Of a stretch of 64,000 bases of DNA, positions 19,949 to 33,083 are shown piece after piece. The first letter of the stretch is position 1. The number at the start of each line of letters is the position of its first letter. A program made the position numbers and the translations under genes. The notes beneath the pieces are model-generated. The model searched no databases. It was given only the letters and a program-made list of their open reading frames with translations, and had not been told where the DNA came from. This DNA is from Selaginella moellendorffii (taxonomy: Eukaryota > Streptophyta > Lycopodiopsida > Selaginellales > Selaginellaceae). The stretch is taken from assembly GCF_000143415.4 (NCBI RefSeq), contig NW_003314301.1:1103333-1167332 (forward strand), given 5' to 3'.

Positions 19949-22900
19949 ATGGCCGACCAAGCTGAATGCTGGAATCCTATTGTCGATGGTAGTGCCGACG
20001 ATGGTGCCGACGAAGCTGCAGAGATTTGGACCATTCAAGATGTGGTTCATGAGCTACGAGCCCTTAATCGAAATCAGCAAGAGATGCAAGACGAGATGCA
20101 TGGCATGATGGATACCATGTGTGGGTGTGTTGAGGCACTCGAGGCTGGACAGAGTAGCGCTCCAAGTAAGCCTTCTTTGGTAGATCGACTCAAGATTCCA
20201 ACCTTTTCCGGTGATGGTGGTGTGGACGAGTGTCTCGCTTGGCTAGCCAATGTGAAGAAGTTCTTGGCTGCTAGAGGAATTCCAGATGCAGAGGCTTTAG
20301 TGGCTATTCCGATGGTTTTGCGTGATGCGGGTCTTCGATGGTGGAATTGGCTTGAGGAGTCCCGTGTTGCGGATAAGAAACCACCAGTGTCTACCATGGA
20401 TGAGTTTGAGGCTGCTTTCCGTTTACGTTTTGCCCCTCATTACGACGTGGAGAATGCTCGTACAGAACTTCGCCATTTCCAGCAAGGGAAAATGACGCTC
20501 GGGGATTATATCGAGAAGCTTACTCGTTTGATTAGTCGTGTTCCAATGAAGGATCCAGATCAGAACAAGTCCTACTTCATTGATGGCCTACATAGTGAGA
20601 GCATGCAGCAACACTTGCGTCATTCTCAGCCTACAAAGAGTTTGGAGGAGCTCTTTGATGCGGCTCGTCGACTTGACAATGACAAGCACAAGTCTTGCAA
20701 GCGTTCGCGGAGTCCTTCTGTCGAGAATCATTGTGATGATCGCCGTGGACACAAGGATGGGAACAAGCATCACAAGTTGAAGTCGGTGGTGACTACTTCA
20801 AATGCAAAGGGGTCCAAGAAGCAGAAGTTCTTTGTGAAGAATTATAGACAGGGTTGTCATCATTGCGGCGAACTTGGACACTACAAGGCTGATTGTCTGC
20901 AGTTGAAGAACAAGCAGTAGGACAAGAAGAATGGCCAATCATCTTCTCACGGTAAGTCAGATACTAAAAAGTTGCAAGCTTTACAGTGTGAGGATGACGA
21001 GAACGACCATTCCGGTCGGAGGAAGAGACTTTTGATTGTTGCTCGTCAACTCAACTGTGTGTGGAACAAGATGGAGCTCGAGGATACGCGTGAATCAGCT
21101 TTAATGCTGGAGGGCGTGTTCCGTGGCGATCCAGTGCGGATTTTACTAGATAGTGGGAGCGATGACAACTTTGTTTCGGCAAAGTTTGTTGCGGAGCATC
21201 ACCTGAACACACGTGGAGTTCTTCCATACACAGTGGAAGGTGCAACTACCTCTGCTCAGCATTTTGATACTTGTGTCGAGAGGCTGGAAGTGTTGGTTGG
21301 CATTGTGGAGGCTTTTTATCTCGCGGATATCCATCGTGTGGATCTCATTCTTGGGATGCCATGGTTGGTGAAGGTGGATCCAGAGATAAAGTGGAGCATT
21401 AAGCATATCTCGCTGGAGTATGGTGGCGTTAAAGATGTGTGGTTTGGTGAGGGCGTTCAACCACCAGTTGTTATGCTCTCTGCTACATCTTTGAAGCGGG
21501 CTTGTCGTAATGGAAAAACACTTTCAAGTTACTTGCTGTTTGTTCGTGACTTGGGGGACCAAGGCACGTGTGGGGGAGAAGCAACAATACGGGATGTACT
21601 TGATGAGTTTTCTGATGTTTTTCCATCTGAACTTCCTCATGGATTGCCTCCATTACGAGGTGTGGAGCATGGGATTACATTGGAGCCGGGGATGCGGCCA
21701 ATTTACCGATGTCCATTTCAGTTAAGTTATGTGGAGGAGCAAGAAGTTCAACGACAAGTCAAGGAGTTACTTGAGTTTGGATTTATTCAGCCAAGTAAGT
21801 CTCCGTTTGGTGCTCCGGTCTTGTTTGTGAAAAAAAAGGACGGTTCAATGTGAATGTGTATTGACTACTGCGCTTTGAACAAGAAGACAGTGAAGGATAA
21901 GATGCCGATGCCATGTGTGGATGATATCCTAGACAAGCTTGGTGAAACACGAGTGTTTACCAAGATTGATCTGAGGAGTGGATATCATCAGATTGCAATG
22001 GATGATGCATCTATCTCCAAGACGGCATTCAACACAAACTTCGGACATTTTGAGTTTACAGTTATGCCGTTTGGTTTGACGAATGCACCAGCCACATTTA
22101 CTCGGTTGATGATGGAGGTATTTGGGCGTTATCTTCATGAGTTTGTGGAGATTTTCTTGGACAATATTCTTGTTTTTAGCAAGAATATGGAGGAGCATAG
22201 GGTGCATTTGCGCAAGGTTCTTTTGTTACTTTGAAACAACAAACTTTATGCGAAGAAGAGCAAATGTGAATTTGCAAAGTCGGAAGTGGAATATTTAGGC
22301 CATATTGTGACATTTAAGGGTGTCAAGACAGATCCAAGGAAGGTGGCTGTAGTGGAAAACTGGCCTACACTGACTACAGTGGCCGAGTTGCGCAGTTTTC
22401 TTGGTATGGCTAGTTACTACCGACGTTTCCAGCATAAGTTTGCAGAGGTGGCTATTCCTTTGACGCGGATGTTACACAAGAATGTGCCATTCGAGTGGAA
22501 GACGCCACAAGAGGAGAGTTTTGTGGCGCTGAAACGATTGTTGAGCGAGGCTCCAGTGCTTTGCATTGCTGATCCATCGAAACCTTACGAGGTGACATGC
22601 GATGCGAGTGGTTATGCACTGGGAGGAGTTCTCATGCAAGAGGGACAGCCTATTGTATATGAGAGTCGAACTTTGAATTCCGCCGAGCAATGCTATTCCA
22701 CATATGAGCAAGAGTTACTCTCTATTGTTCATGCTTTACGGACGTGGCGGCACTATCTTTATGGTGCAGTGTTTGTGGTGTTGACAGATCACAAACCACT
22801 TGTGTATCTCTTCACACAGAAGGAGTTGAACACTAGGCAAGCTCGTTGGATGGTCAAACTCATGGAGTTTGGGGAGTTTCCTATTGAGCATCGTCTGGGA

Positions 22901-24313
22901 AAATCAAATGTGGTGGCGGATGCTTTATCTTGTGTTCGTCATGTGACGACGTTACGAACACGATTTTGTTATCATTTGAGTAAGGTGGTCAGCGAGTTTG
23001 GGTAGTTGGTTGAGCATGCTCAGGCTCAGGATGCTGAGGTGGCCTCTTTGCGAGCCCAGATGGAAGCCCCTTTCTCATTGGTGGATGGGATTCTCTACTA
23101 CAATGGTCGTGTATATTTGCCACAGGTGGATGCGTTAATTACTCAAGTTTTATTCCACTATCATGATTGTCCAGAGGCTGGTCATTTTGGGGGGAAGAAG
23201 ACATATGAGTTGATTAAGCGCAACTTTTATTGGAGGAATATGAAGGCTGGTATCCTCAAGTATTGTAAATCATGCGAGTTTTGTCAGCGGGTTAAGGTGC
23301 CACAGGAGAAGCCGGGGGGACTTTTGCAACCTTTACCTATTCTTCAGAGCCGTTGGTGTAGTATCTCTATGGACTTTATCACTTGTTTGCCACAAACACA
23401 GAGGCAAAAGGAGCAAGTATGGGTCATAGTGGATCGGTTGACGAAGTATGTGCGGTTGTTAGCTCTTCGGAAGACTGTCACTGCCTCAGACTTGGCTGCG
23501 GTTTATTTGGAGAAGGTTTTTCCTGATTTTGGTTTGCCGGAGGACATCATTAGTGATCGAGATTCAAAGTTCACCAGTGGATTTTGGAAAAGCTTTGCAA
23601 AGGCTATGCAAGTGACTTTGAAACTTTCGAGTGGAGATCATCCTCAGACGGATGGGCAAACTGAGCGTGTGAATCAGGTGGTGGAGGATATGCTATGTTG
23701 TAGCATTGGTCAAAGGCAAGGGCAGTGGGATCTATATCTTCCGTTGGTGCAATTTTCTTACAACAATAGCCAACACAGTGGAACCAAGCTAAGTCCTTAC
23801 TTTGCCATGTTTGAAAGGCATCCTCGAACAACGGTGGAGTTGGGATTGCATTTGAGTAAGGACGTTCAAGATAAGCTTGATTCCGAGGCAACTGATCTGG
23901 CCACAAAACTTGATGAGATTCTGGTGGTGTGCAAACAGAATTTGCAAGCAGCTCAGGATAGAGCGGAGAAGTTTGCCAATGAGCATCGCCAATTCCGGGA
24001 ATATAAGGTGGGTGATCTCATCTTTGTGCGAGTGATCTTTCCATTAAGTGAGTGGCGGAACACCTTGGTGCCTTTACGGACAGGGAAGAGTGATAAACTT
24101 TCCCATTGATATGCTGGTCCATATGAAGTGCTAGAGCGCATTGGTAAAGCGGCTTATCAGGTGCGGCTGCCAGTTGGGGTGAAAATTCATCCGGTATTTT
24201 ATGTCAGCCAGTTGAAAGGTGTACTATCTCGGAGTGATGGGCCCAATGCCTTCTTGATGTATGGTTGTGGAAGATGGACCAGGAGCTTGAGCAGGATTCC
24301 CCAGAAAGGGTGA
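19949..24313 (+). pseudogene. gag-pol of the nested Ty3/gypsy element, single frame with five stops
   Basis: Gag starts at ATG 19949 and ends with a zinc knuckle (CHHCGELGHYKADC, near 20870). The protease motif is LLDSGSDDNFVS (near 21150). The reverse transcriptase has VMPFGLTNAPATF (near 22075), but its catalytic YxDD site reads FLDN (22153-22164). RNase H has CDASGYALGG (near 22600). The integrase has a HHCC finger (HYHDC, then CKSCEFC), DRLTKY, SDRDSKF and QTDGQTERVNQ. All pieces are in one frame, interrupted by TAG 20918-20920, TGA 21851-21853, TGA 22232-22234, TAG 23003-23005 and TGA 24107-24109. The first stop could be a natural gag end. The FLDN change and the stops make it inactive. 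Confidence 0.92.
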
Positions 24314-24349
24314 TCACCAGTACAATTCATCCTTGGGACAAGGACTTTG

Positions 24350-24364
24350 TTGGGGGGGAAGAAT
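24350..24364 (+). promoter_or_regulatory. Polypurine tract
   Basis: The G7-AAGAA-like run (TTGGGGGGGAAGAAT) directly precedes the 3' LTR and would prime plus-strand DNA synthesis. Confidence 0.8.
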
Positions 24365-24597
24365 TGTTAAGTGCCAGCTTTGACTACGTGGTCAACGTCG
24401 GTCAAAGGGAGGCTTAAGGGTATATTAAGGCACGTTAGGGTAAGGGATTTAACCTACCCTAGGGCTCACAGTGGAGCGGCGGCACAGTGGAGCTTTTGAG
24501 GTAGCTCGGGGGTGGTTGGGTGGTGAGGAACCTCAAGAGGTGGCGTAGCATAGTCTAGAGCAACTAGATCTTTGTCTTTTTGCACCGGATCATAATA
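24365..24597 (+). repeat. 3' LTR of the nested Ty3/gypsy element
   Basis: Begins TGTTAAGTGCC and ends CATAATA; the terminal CA has become TA. 233 bp, ungapped against the 5' LTR. Confidence 0.93.
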
Positions 24598-27200
24598 GAT
24601 AACCTTTCCATTTGACTAAATATTGACCATTGTGTTTCTGGTGACATGATAAGATGTTTTCAACTTCGTATTTAGATTCACCACCCCACAACTTCTGGTG
24701 GCAGACAAATCTCCTCTTGACATGCAACATCTATAATGTAAGGAGCCAATAAATTGGTATGAAATACATTATAAATATTTGATATTTCCATAGGAAGATC
24801 CAACTAATAGGATATATCACCAATTCATTTTAAAACTATATTTTGGTATCAGCTTCCAAGACAAAGATCCCTTAATATATAAATTTCTAGAAAATAACCA
24901 CACCAGATAATCCTCAACTTGAGCATTCACACGTTCAATCTACCCATCGGTTTGAGGATGATAAGCTATACTAAACTTCAACTTGGTGTTGAGCAACTGA
25001 GATTGTGCCCCAAAACTTCCCCATCAATCTCAAATCTCTATTTGAGATCATCTCTTCGGGAAGACCACAAACCCACACTACTTCATGGAAAAAAACTTTG
25101 CTACTTACTTCACATTCACTATTTCTATAGTTGGAATGAAGTGTGCAATCTTCAACAACCAATCCACAACCACCATCAAAGTATCATAACCCTTAGAGTT
25201 CAGCAAGCAAGTGATAAAGTCAAGTATCACACTCTAAAATGGCCATGTCGGTGCTGGAATGCATTAAAACTTCCCAGCCTGCTTCTTAGTTTTGCGCTTA
25301 CATTGCTATGTAAGAATAAGCATAATCTATTACCTTCTATACTAGACAAAAAAAAACCCTTTTTCAATGAAGTAAGAGTTTTTCGTTTTCCACCATGTCC
25401 CGCTACTGAAACATCATGATGTTCCTGTAGAAATAGTTGTCACAAATCCTTGGAAAGAAGATACAATCTTTCTTGCTTATAGAAAATAAGCCCATCTTGA
25501 ACTAAGAAGTGAAGCTTTACATTGGCATGACTAGCAACTTTCATTGCTTCGCTACTAAGTTTTACTTCACCAAATTTGCATGGTGCAAGATTGCCTTCTC
25601 CAATGGATCACTTCCATATAAAGCTTGAATATCTTCCAACTAGTCTGAATTGATTGCCGACATTTCTTAGAACTAAGCCTGACAACTCAATGCATCTGGA
25701 ACAATATTGTTTTTACCAGGTTTATAGATGATTTCAATATCAAATCTAGCAAGCTTTTCTTGCCAACGTGTCTACTTCGGCATAAACTTTGGCTATGTAG
25801 CAAAGTAGCTCAATGTGTTATTATCCATATAAACCTTGGTATGTCCACCCAAATAGTGTCTCTAGTGTTCCAATGCCAACACTATAGCAAATGTCTCTTT
25901 CTTGTACATTGGCTATTTTCATTAGGTCTCATCCAATTTCTTGAAATAAAATGCAATAGGACAATTGTATTGTCTTAGTGTAACACCAACTGCATTATCA
26001 TAATATTGCTGCAACATGGCACCTATAGCATAACCAGATGCATCACAATGCACTTCGAAGTGTTTATCAAGATTTGGGATCTTGAGAATAAGAACTATAG
26101 TCAAGATCTCCTTTAACCATACAAAAACACACTGACAAGTTAGTGTTTAATAAAACAGTATACTACTCTTTGTTAACTCAGTCAATGAAAGAGCAATTCT
26201 TGCAAAATTGTGAAAAAACTTGCAATAGTATCCCGTCAAACCAAGAAAGGAACGAAAAACTAATATAGTGGTTGGGAATTCTTAGGACTTCATCATTTTC
26301 ACCTTCTTTTGATCCACTTCAATTACACCACCACCAACTATATGTCCAAGAAAGTTCATGTGAAATTGTACAAAAGCACATATACTTTCTTTAGCATATA
26401 GTTTGTGTTCATGCAACTTCTAAAACACCAGTTCCAATTGTTTCAAATGATCCTCCAAGGTTTCATTAAAGACTAGAACATTGTCAATATATAGGATAAC
26501 AAATGCGTCCAAATAATCTCTGAATATTCTATCCATTATTGCGTTGAATGTTGTTAGAGCATTATATAACCCAAACGGCATGACAAGGAATTCATAGGAT
26601 CTGTATTGAGTCTTAAAGGCTGTCTTTTCCACATCTTAATGTGCCACCTGTATCTGATGATACCCGAACTGCAAATCAAATTGCATAAAGAGTTTAAGCC
26701 AAAGTACTTTTTACATACAGTCCCTTTGATATACTTGTTGAAGAAATCTATACCAAACACCATTTGAAAATCTGGTATCTTCAACATTTCTAAGTCCAAA
26801 ACTGTATGGGTAATATCTGTTTTTAATCCTAACAACTCTACTAAGTCTTTAGATGTCACGCTATACATAGCTCCTATGTCAATCATTACTTGGATTCAGT
26901 GTCCGTGGACAAAGCCTACTAGATACATCAATGGATCAGTGTTTGCATTAACTGCAAGAAAAATTTAAGGAAAGTAACAAAAGTAATTCACCTCCTCTTC
27001 CTCATAGTCTGCATTGACCAACTCGTCAACCCCTTCAGCTTCACCACCACTATCTTCCCTCATAACATTAACACAAGATTTTGTCTTATGCTTGTTAGGA
27101 CATTCTGAGGACTTATGTCCTACCTCTCCACAATGGAAACAATGACCCACACTATCTATTCTGCTAGGACCAGGTTTCATAAATTGTTGTTATTTGTATC
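24598..27200 (-). pseudogene. Decayed chromovirus gag-pol (older host element)
   Basis: Minus-strand fragments appear in gag-to-pol order from high to low coordinates. The zinc knuckle CFHCGEVGHKSSEC is at 27080-27150. A protease-like block (MIDIGAMYSVTSKDLVELLG) is near 26880. Reverse transcriptase (YEFLVMPFGLYNA, then YIDNVLVF) is at 26420-26632. RNase H (VHCDASGYAIGAML) is near 26000. An integrase piece (GLPEEMISNRD) is near 25050. It is closely related to the chromovirus at 33373-53136 but carries many stops and small gaps; the active-site YIDD has become YIDN. The part beyond integrase continues at 19475-19692 on the other side of the nested element. Confidence 0.85.
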
Positions 27201-27837
27201 CACCAAGAAGAAAAACAAAGGATCTAGGACTAAAAGAAGCTGCTAGTGGTCGCTAACCACCACCTATATTAACTATTGTTTATGAGCCTCTAGGGTGGAA
27301 TTTTTCTTCCACCCTTTGTTTTCAATCACCTTGTTTATTCCCAAAGTTCTTATTCTTGTTTGAGGTACCAGCATACTGCTGCTAATATTGTTCTATGAAG
27401 GAGTGATTGAAAGAAACTAAGTCTTGGTATGTTCCCTTCTTACACTCTATGAAAATTTACTAAATATGAAATGGCACTAGATTGGCCCGTATCTATTTCC
27501 TTGTCTGTTTTAATGTGCTAACGTTTCTTTTACAACAGCCAGTTTGTACTTTATCTTGGATTGTAACCATCTAAGAGTTCCAGCCAACTTTTCACATGCA
27601 AATCTGTATGATGGATTTGAATGAGTTCCTGGTTGCTAAGGCTACCTCTTTTGTGGTCCTAGTAGCATTATAGTACATTATAGTGTACTTGGATTCAGGC
27701 AAGTTCCCAACAGATTCCTTACAAGCGCAACAAAAGGCATTGAAGATTCGAGTGCAGGAGTTTTGCCTTCTTGACGGACATCTTTGCACCATAGCTACTT
27801 TTGGCCTCAAATTCACCAGCATATCTTAGACTATGCA
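27201..27837 (-). mobile_element. Gag-side remnant of the older chromovirus
   Basis: 27201-27430 resembles 51300-51530 of the younger chromovirus (CACCAAGAAGAA, AACCACCACC, TTCCACCC segments), so it is gag upstream of the zinc knuckle. Beyond about 27560 I cannot assign the sequence. Confidence 0.5.
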
Positions 27838-28850
27838 AATGTGAGACACAAATCCGTAAGCCCCAAAGTGGAGCCAAAAGGGTGCCACATGGTGGTGGTC
27901 GAAGTGGAAGTCCAATAAGTGTAATATGTTTGAACCAAAGACTCCAACTTGGAAAGTTGAGAGTGGGAGTGGAATTCCAAACAAAGTGCTCGAGAATTGA
28001 ACACAAAACATTTAGTGAATGAATTTCTAAAAAGGGACACAAGAAGGATTGACACATGGCAAATGTCATGATGTATGGAAGTGTTAGGAATGAGTCCAAA
28101 AAAGAGTCCAAGAAGGAGTTTGAGATGGAGTTTGATATAAACTTGAGATGGACCCAAGATGGAGTCTGAGATGGAGTCCGATATAGACTCAAGATGGAGT
28201 CCAAGATGGACCCGAGATGGTGTCCAAGATGGAGCTAAAATGGAGTCCAAAATGGACTTGAAATGGAGTTTGAGATGGACCTAAGTTGAAGTCTAAGATC
28301 AAGTTCGAGACGGAGACCGAGATGGAGTCAAAGGTCAAGACCCAAGATAGAGTCTGAGGTCAAGACTCGAGATGGAGTCCAAGGTTGAGGTCGAGGCCGA
28401 AACTAAGACCGAGACCGAGTCTGAGACTGAGCCCAAGACAGAATTCGAGTTTGAGTTTGAGTCCAAGTTCGAGGGTGAAAGCCATAGCGATCATCTCTTA
28501 GACCCTAGGGGGTTTGGTGAGCTCCAAAAATATAGTAAGAGGAGGACTCCAATGGAGCTAGTTTAGCTAGAAAATGCTAGTGTGACCAAAGAAGGTTATA
28601 CCCATGTGTTGGGTGATGATATAACCATTAAAAAGTCCAAGGCTAGAGTGAATACAGACACATAAACAGGGTAGTTTGGTAAAGTGTTTAAAAGTTAACT
28701 TTAACTCCCTTAGGAGATTGAATGGTCGATGCTCCCAATCCAAATGTGGATGGCACTACCTACTTGGATATCACATGGCTCATCAAAACCTCATTCTAGC
28801 CACATGGTTAGGGCATCTAAGGGCAAGAGGTGGGGAGAGTACCCACAAGG
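27838..28850 (+). repeat. Dispersed repeat family R2, copy 1, with internal minisatellite
   Basis: Collinear with 62545-63310: GAGACACAAATCCGTAAGCCC, AAAGTGGAGC, ACACATGGCAAATGTCATG and GATGCTCCCAATCCAA-TG are shared in the same order. The centre (28088-28475) is a purine-rich tandem array of short units like GAGTCCAAGATGGA. It is possibly the LTR of an undefined element; no coding potential apart from repeat translation. Confidence 0.75.
28088..28475 (+). repeat. Purine-rich minisatellite (GAGTCYRAGATGGA-like)
   Basis: About 30 irregular units of 12-14 bp with strong A/G bias on the + strand. A shorter diverged array sits at the same place in repeat copy 2 (62777-62960). Confidence 0.75.
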
Positions 28851-29499
28851 TTCGTGTAGAGTTATGGTGTTTCAAAATGTCTTCCCAAAATCCCAGACTA
28901 TAGAAAGGAAAAGGAATAATCCTTTAGTGTAATGACGAAGAATGTGGTCACATGGTGAGGAAGTCCTAGAAGTTAGTGGGACTTAATGGTTGGGCCTTTA
29001 AGCCTTGACCCAATGGCAATATTAATGAGCATGGCCATGGATGGAGAGGGATTTGGTGGGAACAGAATAAGGGACATTAGGGAAGGGTGTTCCTCACATC
29101 TCCAGACATCCTAAGGGCTAAGGTGTGGTCAAAGGATGACCACTCATGTATGAATGGCCCAGTCTTTTGAGAGACGTGATTATGATGTAGGTGGTTTTGG
29201 ACTACTGATGTGATAAGGGTGAATGGGTATAGGCTTAGCATTACAGACTGATATATCAATGGTGTCAATCATGGGATTAAACATGTAGAACACTTGGACC
29301 AAGTGCAAAGGCTGAGTGGCATAGATGTTATTCATGGGGCTAGCATGTCCCCAAGTCAGGAATAAAACTTATGGAGTTTGGGAATAAAACTCCTCCAAGT
29401 GGTCAAAAGTGGGGTTAAGTGGCTAAAGTAGAATGGAAAAAATTAGTCACTTACAGCAAAGGTATGTAAACAATGCCAACAGTTCAATTCAAAGCTATG
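28851..29499. other. No gene recognised
   Basis: Low-complexity-free DNA of retroelement-like composition. No frame of useful length and no match to other parts of the window that I could see. Confidence 0.4.
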
Positions 29500-30410
29500 T
29501 TCAATGCCTTCCTTTCCAGCTTGTCACTTCTCTAGGTCTCTGTTTTTAGTGGGGACTTGACTTTGTTAGCCCGATCAACCCATCAAGCTCAAAAGGATAG
29601 CAATATATCATGGTTGTAATGGACTACTTCACAAAGTGGTTGAGGCCATTCCTCTGCAACAAGTAGATTAACAGTCTACAACAAAGTTTATTTATGAGTA
29701 CATTGTTTACCGATTTGGAGTTCTTGCAGTTTTGATTTCCAGTCGTGGCAGCAACTTCCTTGGACAGGTGATGTAACATCTCTTCCAGCAGCTGCAAGTC
29801 AAGCACATGAAGAGCAGCAGCTACTATCTTGAGTGCAATGGCTAGGCAAAGTCCAGCAATAAGATATTGAAGACCATCATTTCAAAGTTTGTGGAAGATC
29901 ACCCAAGGCATTGGCATGAGCATTTGGTTATGCTATTGTGGGCCTTTCAAACATCCTTCAAGACATTCATCTCTATGAGCCCATTCTCTCTTGTCTATAG
30001 GACAGAGGTTGTGCTTTTAGTGGAGATTCAGATGCCATTGCTCTCACTTTCACTTTGATATGCAGCAGAGATGCAACTTAGCAATGAGGACAAGCTTCAT
30101 GTATGTGATTTGGAGGTTCTTGCCTTGGAAGAATAGCGAAAAGCCATGACTAAACATCTTCTTTGAGGTAAGCAAAAGATCAAGTTAGTTATTGATCACC
30201 AGCAGTCAGTTGAACTAGTCAAGGATAGCAATATTGTTCTACTCAAGGAGTTCATGCCACCTTCAAAGTTTTCTCCTCACTGGACCGGCCTTTACTTTGT
30301 CCAACGATACATTAGAAGTGGAGCATATATGCTAGTAGATACCAATAGACATGAGCTCCCACACACTTACAATCACTTTCACCTCAAACGCTTCATTCAA
30401 TGAGGTGTTC
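29500..30410 (+). pseudogene. Ty3/gypsy integrase fragment (Tat/Athila-like)
   Basis: Broken frames read VMDYFTKWVEAIPLQQVD and VYRFGVPAVLISSRGSNF (integrase core; 29600-29760), then LLWAFQTSFKTFISMSPFS with LVYRTEVVLLVEIQMP (29930-30040), and finally PHWTGLYFVQRYIRSGAY (about 30290). The PFSLVYGTEAVLPVEI-type block is typical of the Tat/Athila branch. Stops and frameshifts are frequent. Confidence 0.8.
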
Positions 30411-31740
30411 CTTTTTGCTTCTTTTTCATTTACTTCCTATCTTTCACTTTACTGTCACAGTTTCTTTTTTTATTTTTAGAGGGTGTTTCTCCATTGGACT
30501 ATAACTTTTGCCTTGGATTTCATGCTCAAGTTGCATTACCATTTGTATAGAAATTTTTCACTTGGCTCAGGCTATGTTCTAGGTTATTTGGCCCTTCCCT
30601 TACTATTACTCTACCCCACACATTCCCCCACCCATTCTATATCATCTACACTCACAGATCCACCACCAATCATTTTTAGTAGCATTTTCTACACTTACTT
30701 CCAAATGCCCGTCTTGCATCTTCCATTCTTTCACCATTGTCCACATAGATCATATTTACTCCATACCATGGACACAAATACACACACCGGTAGCAAAAAA
30801 CATCACCTCATTTAAACATGTTGTTTTCAAAATATCATTATGACCATTTGCTGATGACGTGCTAGCTTTTCTGGAGTGACTTTCTTTCAACCAGGTGAAC
30901 CCATTCACTCAAAGCACCTAGGTGGATTTTTAGGCAAGGCCATAGAAGTTGAAGCCACTTTCTCCTGCTCTAGCACTCAGTGGACATATACCACCTATCT
31001 TTACCAGCAATTCAGCGATTATGTCATCCTTTTTTGTTGTGGTTTTCTTTAGTCTGACATATCAGACCATAGGTTTGACACTTTTAGAGATGGCCACCTT
31101 CTCAAAGTGCCACCACCATCTTGGCACTCCACCATATCACTCCATCTTTCATCATTTTTACACTTCCCACCCTTGGGTAATGCATTCCCTCTTCTACCTC
31201 TCTTTCTTTCTCGATTCGGCCAATCCTTACTTGAAGTCATCATGAGGCAATATTTGCATATTACACTTTCTTAAGGCAAAATTCAGGTACAGGTCTTTGG
31301 GTTCTCACTTTTTTTACTTTTATTTTCTTTCTTTTTTCACACAGTTTGACTATAGAGATTTCTATTGGGTTTTCCTCTCTATCTTCAAACTTCACCCCTA
31401 CCCCTTTTCTGTCTTTTTCCATTTTATTTTCCAGAGTTTCTACTAGTTCACGCAGTGACCAAGACTTGGCATCAGCAGTAGAGGTACACTCTACACTTTT
31501 TGGGGGGTTCTTATGCATCTAGAGCTAGCAAGATCCACTGTGATCGCATACTAGAGCATGTGTGAGAGAGGGAGAATATTCCAATTCTTAGAATATTCTT
31601 TATCTTCCTAATATAAAACCCTTGCCCCAAAAGGGCAAAGGGGGGGCATTTGTGGAGAGTATTAGAGCATTTTTTCGTATTTGAGCAAGTGTTGGGGGAG
31701 TGCCCTTCCTCCCCCCAACAACTATTTGAAAGTAATTTTA
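30411..31740. other. Pyrimidine-rich spacer, probably the tail of the gypsy fragment
   Basis: Long C/T-rich stretches (for example 31260-31430) follow the integrase end. I see no gene. Tat-type elements often have a long untranslated region after pol, which is a plausible explanation. Confidence 0.4.
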
Positions 31741-31789
31741 CCTTTAATAGACCAAATGAGAAAAAAAAAGATGGTATAAACAGTGGAAT

Positions 31790-31955
31790 ATGAAGTGGCG
31801 TTTGTCCACTTCAAAGGAAAATTGAGGAAGGCTCTTATGTTGGTACTACCAAACTTTGGTAAAAACTTTGAGGTAGAAATGAATGCTTTAGATTTTGTAT
31901 TGGGCACAATTTTGAAGCAAGACAACTATCCAATGGCATTCTTCTTAAAATAGTT
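31790..31955 (+). pseudogene. Gypsy RNase H fragment
   Basis: The frame reads LVLPNFGKNFEVEMNALDF, then VLGTILKQDNYPMAFFL, matching the start of the gypsy RNase H domain. It is isolated and in inverted orientation to the minus-strand reverse transcriptase next to it. Confidence 0.7.
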
Positions 31956-32039
31956 AGATAAGGCTCAACAAAAGTGCTCAAAAGAAAATATCATTAGCTA
32001 GAATGGCTAAAGATGTTCAAAACTATGTAAAAACATACC

Positions 32040-33083
32040 TAATATATTAGACGTGTTCCTCCCATATCCCGTCCAAATGGATTAAGATATCATTGATGAA
32101 ATCAGCAGTCACCTCCGGTATATTGCAAAGAACCTCATCCATCATTTGCTAGAAAGTCGCTGGAGCATTATTCAACCAAACAGCATCACCAAGAACTCAT
32201 ATAAAGAAAATGGTGTACGAAAAGTAATATTCTTCGGCCATCAGTATTTGCTAGTACCCAGAAGTAAGATCTAGCTTGGTGAACCAACTACTTCTCCCCA
32301 GACGATCTAAGAGATTAGTAGTGTGAGGAAGAAGGTACATATTCAGGATTGTCACTTTGTTTAACGGAAGATAGTTGATGCAGAAATGAATATTTCCATC
32401 AAACTTCATTGTAAGATGAAGTTCACATGCCCAAGGATTTTGCAAATTTCAAATAACACCTTTTTTCAATATCTCCTTGATGTTTGCATGTAGAATCTTG
32501 ATCTCTTTGGGTGATTAATGATGAATAGGAACTTTGATTGGACGAGCATCCCCAGTTGGAATTGGATGATATATGGCAATCTTAGCCCCAGACAATAGGT
32601 CAAATTGAAAGAGATCAACATATTCTTTCATAAGTGAGTTAATTGTTACAACACAAAAACCATTAGAGGGATCAGAAAAGGAAAGAGCGGAACAAGACAA
32701 CAATATAGAAGGATGTAATCGGGAGACAAAAGTAATGGAAGTAGAGGTAAAAACATAGGGACGAAGAGGTACGGAAGTGAGAAGAATGGATGAAATATAA
32801 GGAAGTATGAGACAAGGGGATAAAGTCTCAAAATCACATTTAATATGATTATGTTACAATTAATCTATACCAAAAATGAGGTCAAAAGCTTGACTCAGCA
32901 TCACCCGCAATGACTACAATTCAAACTCGAGAATGCCCATATGCACAACTAAGTCTGCCTCATCCCATGCATATGCATATGTACGGTTGTTGCCATAAAG
33001 AATGAAAACTGGTTTTGCCACACAACGTAAATGTAGATGGCAATATGTGGCAATAGGTCAAGCAATAGAAGATAAACTCGAAC
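32040..33083 (-). pseudogene. Outermost gypsy element, pol side (protease to reverse transcriptase)
   Basis: On the minus strand, a degraded protease-like stretch (32880-33080) is followed by the reverse transcriptase: GDARPIKVPIHH near 32520, FCINYLPLNKVTI and LLPHTTNLLDRLGR at 32290-32400, WFTKLDLTSGY near 32260, then NNAPATFQQMMDEV near 32150. Its gag side is on the far flank of the nest at 53425-54520. The sequence is broken near 32040. Confidence 0.7.

Larger units (their letters stand above)
19693..24597 (+). mobile_element. Ty3/gypsy LTR retrotransposon, nested, with intact ends
   Basis: The 4,905 bp element is bounded by two 233 bp LTRs and flanked by the 5 bp target duplication GATAA (19688-19692 and 24598-24602). 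It has a primer binding site, a polypurine tract and gag-pol in one frame, broken by five in-frame stops. It lies in opposite orientation inside the older minus-strand chromovirus. Domain order protease, reverse transcriptase, RNase H, integrase identifies Ty3/gypsy. Confidence 0.95.

Noticed and set aside
28372..28566. Glu-rich 64-codon frame
   Set aside because: A translation of the purine-rich minisatellite, not a gene.
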